From Sphaerisporangium perillae (GTDB lineage Bacteria; Actinomycetota; Actinomycetes; Streptosporangiales; Streptosporangiaceae), in assembly GCF_023276435.1 (NCBI RefSeq), contig NZ_JALLPO010000045.1:1-64000 (forward strand): a stretch of 64,000 nucleotides of DNA, read 5' to 3'. Position 1 is the stretch's first letter; every line of letters begins with the position of its first letter. The notes below the pieces were generated by a model that saw only the letters and a program-made list of their open reading frames with translations, searched no databases and was not told the origin of the DNA. The translations under genes and the position numbers were made by a program. Positions 9,329-21,984 of the stretch are shown here, piece by piece.

Positions 9329-9877
9329 ATGAGGTCGCTTTACGCGCATCCGGCGGTACCCTGGGTGACGACCGTCGCCCGGCTGGTGGTCGCGGGCGTG
9401 CTGATCGTGGCCGGCTGGCTGAAGATCGGCACACCGGCGCTGTCGGTCCAGGCAGTGCAGGCCTACGAGCTGCTGCCGGCGCAGGTCGCCACCGCGGTGG
9501 GCTACGGCCTGCCGATCGTCGAGATCGTCGTCGGGGTGTTGCTGGTTGTCGGGTTGCTCACGCGTGCGGCGGGTGTCGTCTCCGCGCTGCTCATGCTGGC
9601 CTTCGTGGTCGGCATCGCGTCGGCGTGGGCGCGCGGCCTGCGCATCGACTGCGGCTGCTTCGGCGGCGGAGGCAAGCTGGCCGCCGGGCAGAGTCCCAGC
9701 TATTTCTGGGAGATCCTCCGGGACGGCGGGCTGTTCCTGCTGGGCGCGTGGATCGTCCGGTTCGCCCCCGGCCGCCTCTCGCTCGACTCCGCTCTGGGCC
9801 TGGTCGCGGCCCCGGCGGCGCACGACGGCGAGGATGGCGGCATCGATGGTGAAGAGCCCGGCATGAGCCCGGCATGA
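9329..9877 (+). CDS. MauE/DoxX-family membrane protein
   Basis: The 182-residue product has four membrane helices (about residues 13-32, 48-72, 75-93 and 123-141) and the MauE-like motif RIDCGCFGGGGK, a Cys-x-Cys facing the outside after helix 3. MauE-type proteins are thought to supply electrons or oxidation to thioredoxin-like partners, and a DsbA-like gene starts 24 nt after this stop. I chose the ATG at 9329 because a GAGGAGG Shine-Dalgarno lies 8 nt upstream; longer in-frame versions begin in sequence without family similarity. The role in disulfide formation is inferred from the pairing. Confidence 0.8.
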   Translation: MRSLYAHPAVPWVTTVARLVVAGVLIVAGWLKIGTPALSVQAVQAYELLPAQVATAVGYGLPIVEIVVGVLLVVGLLTRAAGVVSALLMLAFVVGIASAWARGLRIDCGCFGGGGKLAAGQSPSYFWEILRDGGLFLLGAWIVRFAPGRLSLDSALGLVAAPAAHDGEDGGIDGEEPGMSPA

Positions 9878-9901
9878 GCCAGATATGAAGGAGAGTCTCT
9901 G

Positions 9902-10654
9902 ATGGGAAAGGCCGCGCGGGAGGGTTCCGCCCGCGAGCGCATCAAGGCGCAGCGCGAGCAGGAGCGCCGGCAGCAGCAGCGCAAACGGGTCGTCACCATC
10001 GCCGCGGTGGTCATCGTGGCGATCGCGGTCATCGCGGGCGGCTGGTGGTATGTCCAGTCGGGCAAGTCCGAGACCGCCACCGCGCAGCTCGCCCCGATCA
10101 GCCACCAGGCCGACGGCACCACGGTCATGGCGAAGCCCGGCGTCGAGAAGCCCGTTCTCGACATCTACGAGGACTTCCAGTGCCCGGCGTGCAAGCTGTT
10201 CGAGCAGACCAGCACGCCGACGGTGAAGAACATGGCCGCGGCGGGCCAGGTCAAGGTCGTCTACCACCCGGTCAACATCTTCACCGAGGAGCCCGCCCAC
10301 GGCAACACCGTGCGCGCCTCCGCGGCGGCCCGCTGCGTGACCGACGGCAAGCAGTGGATGGCCTTCCACGACCGGCTCTTCAAGGAGCAGCCCGCAGAGA
10401 CGGCGCAGGGCTTCGCGCTCGATGACCTGGTGAAGTGGGGCAAGGAGGCCGGCGTCACTGATCCGGGCTTCGAGTCCTGCGTGCGGACCCAGAAGTACGC
10501 CCTGACCCAGGCCGACTTCAACAAGAAGGCCACAGACTCCGGGCAGTTCCCCAAGGGCACCCCGACGCTGCGGCTCAACGGCCAGGAGGTCGACAATGGC
10601 GTCGCGTTCAACCCCGCGTCCCTGCGCCAGGCCATCCTTGATGCCGCGAAGTAG
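9902..10654 (+). CDS. DsbA-like thioredoxin-fold protein, membrane anchored
   Basis: This 250-residue protein has a basic cytoplasmic stretch, one N-terminal membrane helix (about residues 30-50) and an extracytoplasmic thioredoxin/DsbA_4 domain. The redox motif CPAC is at residues 94-97 in YEDFQCPACKLF, and the cis-Pro loop is GTPTLRLNG near residue 222. An AAGGAGAG Shine-Dalgarno precedes the ATG. It follows the MauE-like gene by 24 nt and precedes lgt, so the two may form a disulfide-forming pair for exported proteins, as with DsbA-like/VKOR or MauE pairs in other actinobacteria. Direction (oxidase or isomerase) cannot be read from the sequence. Confidence 0.85.
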   Translation: MGKAAREGSARERIKAQREQERRQQQRKRVVTIAAVVIVAIAVIAGGWWYVQSGKSETATAQLAPISHQADGTTVMAKPGVEKPVLDIYEDFQCPACKLFEQTSTPTVKNMAAAGQVKVVYHPVNIFTEEPAHGNTVRASAAARCVTDGKQWMAFHDRLFKEQPAETAQGFALDDLVKWGKEAGVTDPGFESCVRTQKYALTQADFNKKATDSGQFPKGTPTLRLNGQEVDNGVAFNPASLRQAILDAAK

Positions 10655-10680
10655 GCCGGGAACCGGTAACGTCACCTGAC

Positions 10681-11892
10681 ATGCCCCTGGCCTCCATTCC
10701 CAGCCCGCCAGAAGGGGTCTGGTACCTCGGACCGATCCCTCTGCGGGCCTACGCTTTCTGCATCGTGCTCGGCGTCGTCGTCGCCGTCTGGATCGGCGAG
10801 CGCCGCTGGCGCGCCCGAGGCGGCGAGCCCGGCACGATCACCGATCTCGCCGTCTGGGCCGTTCCGTTCGGCCTGGTCGGCGGGCGGCTGTACCACGTCA
10901 TCACCGACTGGCAGCTGTACTTCGCGCCTGACGCCCCGAACCGGCCGATCGACGCCCTGTTCATCTGGCACGGCGGTCTCGGCATCTGGGGAGCCGTGGC
11001 GCTCGGCGGCGTCGGAGTGTGGATCGCCTGCCGCAGGCGCGGCATCTCCCTGTCGGCGGTGGCCGACACCGTGGCACCCGGCATCGCGGTGGCGCAGGCC
11101 ATCGGCCGCTGGGGCAACTACTTCAACCAGGAGTTGTTCGGCGGGCCGACCAGCCTGCCGTGGGGGCTGGAGATCGACCCGGGCCGTCCCGGCACGATCC
11201 CGGGCGAGGCGACCTACCACCCCACGTTCCTGTACGAGTCGCTGTGGGACCTCGCCTTGGCCGGCGTCCTGGTGTGGGCGGGCAGGCGTTACGGGCTGCG
11301 TCACGCCCGGCTGTTCGCGCTCTACGTCGCGGGCTACACGATCGGCCGCTTCTGGATCGAGGGCATGCGGGTCGATCCGGCCCACCACATCCTCGGCCTG
11401 CGGCTGAACCAGTGGACCTCCATCGTGATCCTCCTCGGCGCCCTGGCCTACTTCTGGCTGACCAGGAACAAGACCACCGAGGAGATCGTGGTCCCGGCGC
11501 GCGGTGACGCCCTCGACCCGGCGCACGACGCGGGCCAGGCCGACGAGCACGAACTCGCCGAGGCCGCGGCCGCGAACGCCTCCGCCGGGGATTCGCCCGA
11601 GCCGGGCGCCGCCGCGGAGGATTCACCGGGCGACGACGCGCCGGCCGCGAAGACCGGACCGGATGCCGGTGAGGCTGCTGTGGAGGCAGAGCCGGATGCC
11701 GGTGAGGCTGCCGTGAAGGCAGAGCCGGCCACCGCCTCGGCGGACGCGGACGACACCGCCGACCGGTCCCACCCGGCGAGCCAGGCCGACCCGCACGAGA
11801 GTGCCGGCGTCTCGGACGAGAAGGCCACTGCCCCCGGCGCGAGCGACGCGGCGGCTCCGGCGGCAGCGGACTCGGAGGCGAATTCGCGATGA
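10681..11892 (+). CDS. lgt: Prolipoprotein diacylglyceryl transferase with long acidic tail
   Basis: Lgt transfers diacylglycerol from phosphatidylglycerol to the lipobox cysteine of prolipoproteins at the membrane. The catalytic core spans about residues 1-265 with seven membrane segments, the Lgt signature in GRWGNYFNQELFGGP, and HPTFLYES. The remaining 135 residues are an Ala/Glu/Asp/Pro-rich cytoplasmic tail, unnecessary in short Lgt proteins but common in actinobacteria; it contains a 33-bp tandem duplication. A TAACGT hexamer ends 8 nt before the ATG, so translation may be leaderless. It serves the several lipoproteins encoded in this window. Confidence 0.94.
   Translation: MPLASIPSPPEGVWYLGPIPLRAYAFCIVLGVVVAVWIGERRWRARGGEPGTITDLAVWAVPFGLVGGRLYHVITDWQLYFAPDAPNRPIDALFIWHGGLGIWGAVALGGVGVWIACRRRGISLSAVADTVAPGIAVAQAIGRWGNYFNQELFGGPTSLPWGLEIDPGRPGTIPGEATYHPTFLYESLWDLALAGVLVWAGRRYGLRHARLFALYVAGYTIGRFWIEGMRVDPAHHILGLRLNQWTSIVILLGALAYFWLTRNKTTEEIVVPARGDALDPAHDAGQADEHELAEAAAANASAGDSPEPGAAAEDSPGDDAPAAKTGPDAGEAAVEAEPDAGEAAVKAEPATASADADDTADRSHPASQADPHESAGVSDEKATAPGASDAAAPAAADSEANSR
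11662..11727 (+). repeat. 33-bp tandem duplication in lgt tail
   Basis: Two adjacent 33-bp units (11662-11694 and 11695-11727) differ by only a few bases and encode 11-residue Ala/Glu-rich repeats in frame. The unit length is a multiple of three, so copy number can vary without a frameshift. Confidence 0.85.
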
Positions 11893-11977
11893 CCCAGGGC
11901 GGCTCCTCGGGGGGGCGCGCCGAGATCGGCTTCGGGCGCCATGAGCCGGTCGACGGGCTTCTGGGGTCCGGCGGCCT

Positions 11978-12793
11978 GTGAGCGCGCGCGGTGGCAGCAA
12001 GCGGCGACGGTCGTCGTTCGAAGTCGGGGCCCTGTCCGAGCGGGGCCTGTCCCAGCGGCAGCAGCGCGTCCTGTTCGGCGTGGGCACGGTGCTGGCGGTG
12101 CTGCTCGGCGGTTTCGGGCTGACCGCCATAGTGAGCACCCTCGGCGTCTCCGGCCCGCCCGCCGATCAGGGCACGCCCGCCGACGCGATCGGGCTGCCCC
12201 GTCCGGCCGACTACCAGGCGTGGCCGTCGCCCAAGCTCTTCGCCCCGATCGGCGACCGCAAGGCGGACAAGACCCCGTTGCGAGCCGAGGAGGTCTTCTC
12301 CGTGAAGAACCTCAAGAGCGGCAAGCTGACGCTCAGGCTGGCCGCCCGCCGCCTGGACGGCGCCTGCGCGCCCGCCGTGTGGGGCGGCAGCGTGCTGGCC
12401 AAGCTGGGGGAGACGGGCTGCACCCAGGCCGTGCGGGGCCTGTACCTCAGCGCCGACCGCCGGTACGTCGCCCAGTACACCCTGTTCAACATGGCGGACG
12501 CCGCCTCGGCCGAGGGGTTCGTGCAGCAGATGTCGACCCTCTACCGAGGGGGAGGGTGGGTGCGGGTGCTGGAGTCGAAGATCGCGGCGTTCCCCGCCGA
12601 CGGCTACAGCGAGGCCAGTGGCCACGCCATGGGGCACTACGCGGGGTTCGTGTGGGTCGGGCGGCTCGACGGCCAGGAGGCGACGGCGAAGGACGACTTC
12701 GTCTCGCTCGCTCTGAGCGCCCGGGCCGCGGAGAAGCCGATCTACCGTCGTATCGTCGCGGTCACCGGGCCCGCGGCACCCCCGGCCGGGTAG
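11978..12793 (+). CDS. Membrane-anchored protein of unknown function, paralogue 1
   Basis: I do not recognise a named family. The 271-residue product has an Arg/Lys-rich cytoplasmic start, one membrane helix (about residues 30-55) and a roughly 210-residue exterior domain. It shares with the next gene a two-cysteine pattern (CAPAVWG then GCTQAVRGLY, 17 residues between cysteines), a (A/Q)Q-Y segment YVAQYTLFNMADAASAEGF, and a late GFVWVG. The GTG start directly begins a basic N-terminus. Position after the MauE/DsbA-like/lgt genes suggests an exported protein with a disulfide bond. Function is unknown. Confidence 0.7.
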   Translation: MSARGGSKRRRSSFEVGALSERGLSQRQQRVLFGVGTVLAVLLGGFGLTAIVSTLGVSGPPADQGTPADAIGLPRPADYQAWPSPKLFAPIGDRKADKTPLRAEEVFSVKNLKSGKLTLRLAARRLDGACAPAVWGGSVLAKLGETGCTQAVRGLYLSADRRYVAQYTLFNMADAASAEGFVQQMSTLYRGGGWVRVLESKIAAFPADGYSEASGHAMGHYAGFVWVGRLDGQEATAKDDFVSLALSARAAEKPIYRRIVAVTGPAAPPAG

Positions 12794-12804
12794 GGTCGGT
12801 GGCC

Positions 12805-13452
12805 ATGCCCAGCCGTACGTGGATCGCCGTCGCGGTCGCGGGCGCGCTCGCCGGGGTGGGGGCGATCGTGTTCCTGGTCACCCGCCCGCAGACCGGTCCG
12901 GCCCCGGCGAGGATCCGCGCCGAGCGCACCTCCGCGCTGTACGCGCCCATCGCCAGCCGGCGCGACGATCCCCGCCCGCTGAGCGAGCGCGAGGTGTTCG
13001 GCTCGGCCGCACCGGCCTCCTCAGGGGTGACCATGGAGCGCCGTCAGGTCTCGATGTCGGCCGACTGCTCCGAGGCGCTGTGGGGGAGCGGTCCCACGGC
13101 GGCCGCCGCGGGATGCGCCCAGGTGGTGCGGGCGAGCTTCGCCAGCGCGGACGGCGGTGTGTCGGGCCAGTACGCCGTCTTCGACATGCCCGACGGCGCC
13201 TCGGCGGACCGGCTCGTCGACGCGCTCGGCTCCGGGCACGGCGGCGGCTTCCTGCGGCTCGCGCCCGGCCAGCCCGGCTCGTTCGACGCCGGCCACAGCA
13301 GGGCGGAGGTGCGGGCCCTCGGCCATTTCGTGGTCGTGAACTGGGTCGGGCCGGTGGGCGACGAGGGCTCGGTCGACCTGACCTTCCCGCAGGTGGCCCT
13401 GGAGGGCCTCGGCCGGTTCGTCCAGCAGCGGGTGCTGAGCGCGACCGGTTGA
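12805..13452 (+). CDS. Membrane-anchored protein of unknown function, paralogue 2
   Basis: This 215-residue protein has an N-terminal membrane helix (about residues 5-25) and an exterior domain aligning with the previous gene product: CSEALWG then GCAQVVRASF (15 residues between cysteines), GQYAVFDMPDGASADRL and VVNWVG. The cytoplasmic extension of paralogue 1 is missing. A TAGGGT hexamer ends 8 nt before the ATG, supporting this start and its own leaderless transcript. It lies 11 nt after the upstream stop. The pair looks like an old tandem duplication; no function is known to me. Confidence 0.7.
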   Translation: MPSRTWIAVAVAGALAGVGAIVFLVTRPQTGPAPARIRAERTSALYAPIASRRDDPRPLSEREVFGSAAPASSGVTMERRQVSMSADCSEALWGSGPTAAAAGCAQVVRASFASADGGVSGQYAVFDMPDGASADRLVDALGSGHGGGFLRLAPGQPGSFDAGHSRAEVRALGHFVVVNWVGPVGDEGSVDLTFPQVALEGLGRFVQQRVLSATG

Positions 13453-13732
13453 AACTTGACCCTCTCCTGACCGGTTACAGAGCACCTACCGAGCCTGCCA
13501 CCTGGAATAACATCTTTTTTACCGACGTTATGGAACTGCGGCCTGGGACGTACGACAACGGACATCGAGGTGTCCACCCATACGGTGAATGTTCGCGATT
13601 CCCACCTGGCGGGCACTATTCCGACAGGGTGAGGTAGTCTCTACACACCTAACAGCAGCAGGGCCAACGTCGTCCCTCTTGCCTGCACTCGCCAATCCAG
13701 ACGAAGCAGACGAAGACGACGGGAGGGATTCA

Positions 13733-18247
<4,515 letters not shown>

Positions 18248-18261
18248 GGGAGGTTTCACCG

Positions 18262-19746
18262 ATGGCCGACCCCAAGGGGTTTCTGACGCACGCACGTGAG
18301 CTGCCGGCGCGCCGCCCGGTCGACGTCCGCATCCGCGACTGGCGGGAGGTCTACGAGGACTTCCCGAAGCCCGCGCTCACCAAGCAGGCCGCGCGCTGCA
18401 TGGACTGCGGCATCCCGTTCTGCCACAACGGCTGCCCGCTCGGGAACCTCATCCCCGAGTGGAACGACCTCGTCTTCCGCGACGACTGGCACGAGGCGAT
18501 CGAGCGGCTGCACGCCACGAACAACTTCCCGGAGTTCACCGGCCGCCTGTGCCCGGCTCCGTGTGAGGCGGCGTGCGTCCTCGGCATCAACTCCGACCCC
18601 GTGGCGATCAAGCGGGTCGAGGTGGAGATCATCGACCGGGCGTTCGCCGAGGGCTGGGTTCCTCCGCAGCCGCCCGCGGTCAAGACCGGCCGGCGGGTCG
18701 CGGTCGTCGGCTCGGGGCCGGCCGGCCTCGCCGCCGCCCAGCAGCTCACCCGGGCCGGGCACGACGTGGTGGTCTTCGAGCGCGCCGACCGCATTGGGGG
18801 CCTGCTGCGGTACGGCATCCCCGAGTTCAAGATGGAGAAGCGGCACGTCGACCGGCGCCTGGCGCAGATGCGCGCGGAGGGCACCGAGTTCCGCACGGGC
18901 GTCAACGTGGGCGTCGACGTCACGGCCGAGCGGCTGCGCGAGGAGTTCGACGCGATCGTCCTCGCCGGTGGCGCGACCGCCTGGCGCGACCTGCCGGTGG
19001 CCGGGCGCGAGCACGCGGGCATCTACCAGGCCATGGAGTACCTCCCGCTCTCCAACAAGGTGCAGGAGGGCGACCTCAAGGTCTCTCCGGTGTCGGCCGA
19101 GGGCAAGCACGTCGTGGTGATCGGCGGCGGTGACACCGGCGCCGACTGCGTCGGCACGGCGGTCCGCCAGGGCGCGGCCTCGGTCACCCAGCTGGAGATC
19201 ATGCCGATGCCGCCGGACGCGCGGCCGCACTCCCAGCCGTGGCCGACCTACCCGATGCTGTTCAAGATGGAGAGCGCCCACGAGGAGCTCGAGGCCGAGG
19301 GCGGCGCGCGGGTGTACGCCGTGTCGACGACGGAGTTCGTCGCCGACGAGCAGGGACGGGTGAGGGCCCTGCGGCTGGTCGACGTGGAGGGCCCGGCGAC
19401 GGGGTTCAAGCCGATCCCGGGCAGCGAGCGGGAGATCCCGGCGGAGCTGGTCACGCTGGCGATGGGCTTCCTCGGGCCGGAGAAGGGCGCCCTGCTCGGC
19501 GACCTCGCCGCGCTGGCCGCCGACCCGGAGTCGTTCTTCGACGCCCGGGGGAACGTCGTTCGGGACAAGTCGTACATGTCGGGTGTGGAGGGCGTGTTCG
19601 TGGCCGGTGACATGGGTCGCGGGCAGTCGCTCATCGTGTGGGCGATCGCGGAGGGCCGCTCGGCCGCGGCCGCCGCCGACCGCTACCTGACCGGTCACAC
19701 GGCCCTGCCGGTGGCGATCCCGCCGACGGCCCGGCCCCTGGTCTGA
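18262..19746 (+). CDS. gltD: Glutamate synthase small (beta) subunit
   Basis: GltD takes electrons from NADPH via FAD and 4Fe-4S clusters to GltB. The 494-residue protein has the cysteine clusters CMDCGIPFCHNGCPLGN and CPAPCEAACVLGI in its first 110 residues, an FAD-binding GSGPAGLAAAQQL near residue 153, and a NAD(P)H-binding VIGGGDTGADCVGTA near residue 290. The C-terminal GDMGRGQSLIVWAI closes the FAD site. A GGGAGG Shine-Dalgarno precedes the ATG. A strong terminator begins 8 nt after the stop, so gltB-gltD is a two-gene unit. Confidence 0.96.
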   Translation: MADPKGFLTHARELPARRPVDVRIRDWREVYEDFPKPALTKQAARCMDCGIPFCHNGCPLGNLIPEWNDLVFRDDWHEAIERLHATNNFPEFTGRLCPAPCEAACVLGINSDPVAIKRVEVEIIDRAFAEGWVPPQPPAVKTGRRVAVVGSGPAGLAAAQQLTRAGHDVVVFERADRIGGLLRYGIPEFKMEKRHVDRRLAQMRAEGTEFRTGVNVGVDVTAERLREEFDAIVLAGGATAWRDLPVAGREHAGIYQAMEYLPLSNKVQEGDLKVSPVSAEGKHVVVIGGGDTGADCVGTAVRQGAASVTQLEIMPMPPDARPHSQPWPTYPMLFKMESAHEELEAEGGARVYAVSTTEFVADEQGRVRALRLVDVEGPATGFKPIPGSEREIPAELVTLAMGFLGPEKGALLGDLAALAADPESFFDARGNVVRDKSYMSGVEGVFVAGDMGRGQSLIVWAIAEGRSAAAAADRYLTGHTALPVAIPPTARPLV

Positions 19747-19754
19747 CACTCTGG

Positions 19755-19791
19755 AAGGACGGCGTCCCGTCGTTGGGACGCCGTCCTTTTT
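19755..19791 (+). terminator. Rho-independent terminator of gltBD
   Basis: A perfect 14-bp stem (AAGGACGGCGTCCC, 19755-19768, with 19775-19788) has a 6-nt loop and runs into five T residues (19787-19791). It is the clearest intrinsic terminator in the window and separates gltD from the subtilase. Confidence 0.9.
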
Positions 19792-19938
19792 GTATTAGTT
19801 TCGGTAGTCTCTTACATTCTTTATAGCTATATATGTCTATAACGGATCGATTGCCAAGATTTTCGGAGACAACTTGCTTTGGCGCTCGATCCCCTGAAAG
19901 ATGCTGCCTCGTTGTGTGACAGGCAGAGGGGAAGGTCG

Positions 19939-21693
19939 ATGGTGCGGGGGTACAGAAGACTCGGGGGCGCCGCCGTCTCGCTGGCAGTGGCGGCCGCGCT
20001 CGCCGCGGGCTCGCTCGTGACGGGCGCGGGCCCGGTGGCGGCCGCGCCCATAGAGGCGAAGACGGGCGAGTACCTCGTCTTCTACGCCCAGGGCGCCCAG
20101 GCCCAGGCGCTGAGCGCGATCAAGGCGGGTGGCGGCACGGCCGACGCCGTGGACGGCAAGCTCGGCTACGTCCTCGCCCACGGCCCCGGCACGGCCTTCG
20201 CCGAGCGGCTCGGCGCCAGCCCGGCGGTCGTCGGCGTTACCGACAACCGCCGGATCGGCGCGACCACCGCCCTGCACGCCCAAGGTCCGGCCTCCGTGCC
20301 GGCCCTGGTCCCCGCGACCTCCTCCGCACCGGCCTCCGTGCCCGCGAGCGCCTCGGCGCCCGCGGTCCCCGCCGCCGCCTCGGCCTCCGGGGTCGCGGCC
20401 GGCGCGGCGTCCTCGCGCGGCGGAGACCCGCTGTCGGGCCGCCAGTGGGACATGAAGATGATCGGCGCCACGCCGAGCGGCTCGTACGCCAAGGAGCGCG
20501 GCAGCAAGAAGGTCCTGGTCGGCATCATCGACACCGGCGTGGACGGCAGGCACCCCGACATCGCCCCCAACTTCGACCGCAAGCTCAGCCGCAACTTCGT
20601 GACCGACCGCCCGAAGGACCCGAACGGCAAGACGCTGGACGGGCCCTGCGAGCACAAGAGCTGCAAGGACCCGGTCGACGAGGACGACGACGGCCACGGC
20701 ACCCACGTCGCCAGCACCATCGGCTCGCCGCTCAACGGCATCGGCGTCGCGGGCGTCGCGCCGAACGTGTCGCTGGTCAACCTGCGCGCCGGCACCGACT
20801 CGGGCTTCTTCTTCCTCAAGCCGGTCCTCGACGCGCTCACCTACGCCGGCGACGCGGGCATCGACGTGGTCAACATGAGCTTCTTCGTCGACCCCTGGAC
20901 GTTCAACTGCACGAACAACCCGGCCGACTCCAAGGCCGACCAGCTGCAGCAGGCCGGCATCATCACCGGCGTCCAGCGCGCGCTCGACTACGCCCGCAAC
21001 CGCGGCGTCACGCTGATCACCGCGCTCGGCAACGGCGCGACCGACCTCGGCGCCCCGACGAGCGACGCCGAGAGCCCGGGCTATCCGCTCGGCAAGGAGC
21101 GCGAGCGCACGATCGACAACTCGTGCATCAACGTGCCGGCCGAGTCGCGCGGCGTCATCTCCGTCTCCGCCGTCGGCCCGAGCGAGCGCAAGGCCTGGTA
21201 CTCCGACTACGGCATCGAGCAGACCGACCTGTCCGCCCCCGGCGGCGACCCCTCCGACACCGGCACCTCGATCAAGGGCACGGCGAGGGAGATCCTCGCC
21301 GCCGCTCCGGCGGGGGCGTTGCGCAAGCAGAAGCTGATCGACGCCAAGGGCAAGCCGACCAGCTCCTCGGTGGTGCGCGAGTGCCACCACGGCAACTGCT
21401 TCTACTACCAGTACCTCTCCGGCACCTCGATGGCCTCGCCGCACGCCACCGGCGTGGCCGCGATCCTGATCAGCCGCTTCGGCAAGCCCGGCAAGGGCGG
21501 GCTGACCATGTCCCCGGCCCAGGTGGAGAAGCTGCTGTACGCGACGGCGACCCCGGTGGCCTGCCCGTCCTCCGGCTCCACCACCTACACGGTGAGCGAG
21601 GAGACCCACACCTGCGCCGGTTCCAAGGCGAAGAACGGCTTCTACGGGCACGGCCTGGTCGACGCCTACCGCGCGGCCACGACCAAGGGCTGA
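19939..21693 (+). CDS. Secreted S8 (subtilisin-like) serine protease
   Basis: This 584-residue exported protease has a signal peptide ending near AAA-P (residues 34-37), an I9-like prodomain (about 44-107), an Ala/Pro/Ser-rich linker (115-160) and the catalytic domain. The triad is Asp198 in IIDTGVDGRHPD, His253 in DGHGTHVAS and Ser497 in GTSMASPHATG, and the oxyanion Asn lies in TALGNGATD. Three pairs of cysteines suggest disulfides. I chose the ATG at 19939 (GGGGAAGG upstream) over a TTG 60 nt earlier because it gives a normal signal peptide. Upstream sequence is unusually AT-rich and may hold its promoter. No transporter or immunity partner is adjacent. Confidence 0.92.
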   Translation: MVRGYRRLGGAAVSLAVAAALAAGSLVTGAGPVAAAPIEAKTGEYLVFYAQGAQAQALSAIKAGGGTADAVDGKLGYVLAHGPGTAFAERLGASPAVVGVTDNRRIGATTALHAQGPASVPALVPATSSAPASVPASASAPAVPAAASASGVAAGAASSRGGDPLSGRQWDMKMIGATPSGSYAKERGSKKVLVGIIDTGVDGRHPDIAPNFDRKLSRNFVTDRPKDPNGKTLDGPCEHKSCKDPVDEDDDGHGTHVASTIGSPLNGIGVAGVAPNVSLVNLRAGTDSGFFFLKPVLDALTYAGDAGIDVVNMSFFVDPWTFNCTNNPADSKADQLQQAGIITGVQRALDYARNRGVTLITALGNGATDLGAPTSDAESPGYPLGKERERTIDNSCINVPAESRGVISVSAVGPSERKAWYSDYGIEQTDLSAPGGDPSDTGTSIKGTAREILAAAPAGALRKQKLIDAKGKPTSSSVVRECHHGNCFYYQYLSGTSMASPHATGVAAILISRFGKPGKGGLTMSPAQVEKLLYATATPVACPSSGSTTYTVSEETHTCAGSKAKNGFYGHGLVDAYRAATTKG

Positions 21694-21706
21694 GCCAGGG
21701 GTTTCC

Positions 21707-21745
21707 GGCCCCGGTCCGGCGGTTCGAATCTGCCCGACCGGGGCC
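21707..21745 (+). terminator. Hairpin after the subtilase gene
   Basis: GGCCCCGGTC (21707-21716) pairs perfectly with 21736-21745, with an inner GGC/GCC pair, enclosing a loop with GGTTCGAATC. There is no T-run, so it would be a factor-assisted or weak terminator. The loop resembles a tRNA T-loop but no tRNA body is present. Confidence 0.45.
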
Positions 21746-21984
21746 GTCGCCGTCCATGTGGGCCCCTCGCACACCATGCGACAACTATTCTGAGGAGTAC
21801 ACGAAGACCAATACGGACCTCGCGCGCCCTGTCGCACCCCTTGCGGTCCCCCTCCGGGGCCGCACCTCCTACCTGCGGCGACGTGCCGGGGAGCCGTAGA
21901 TGGCAGGCTCATGTCACCTGGATTTCGCCGGGTGCTGTGAACTTCGTCATCATCAAGTGGTCTGTACCAATTAGGGTAGGACTT

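Noticed and set aside
21718-21745. GGTTCGAATC motif considered as a tRNA gene
   Set aside because: Only the T-loop-like word is present; no D arm, anticodon arm or 7-bp acceptor stem can be built around it. It is the loop of a hairpin.
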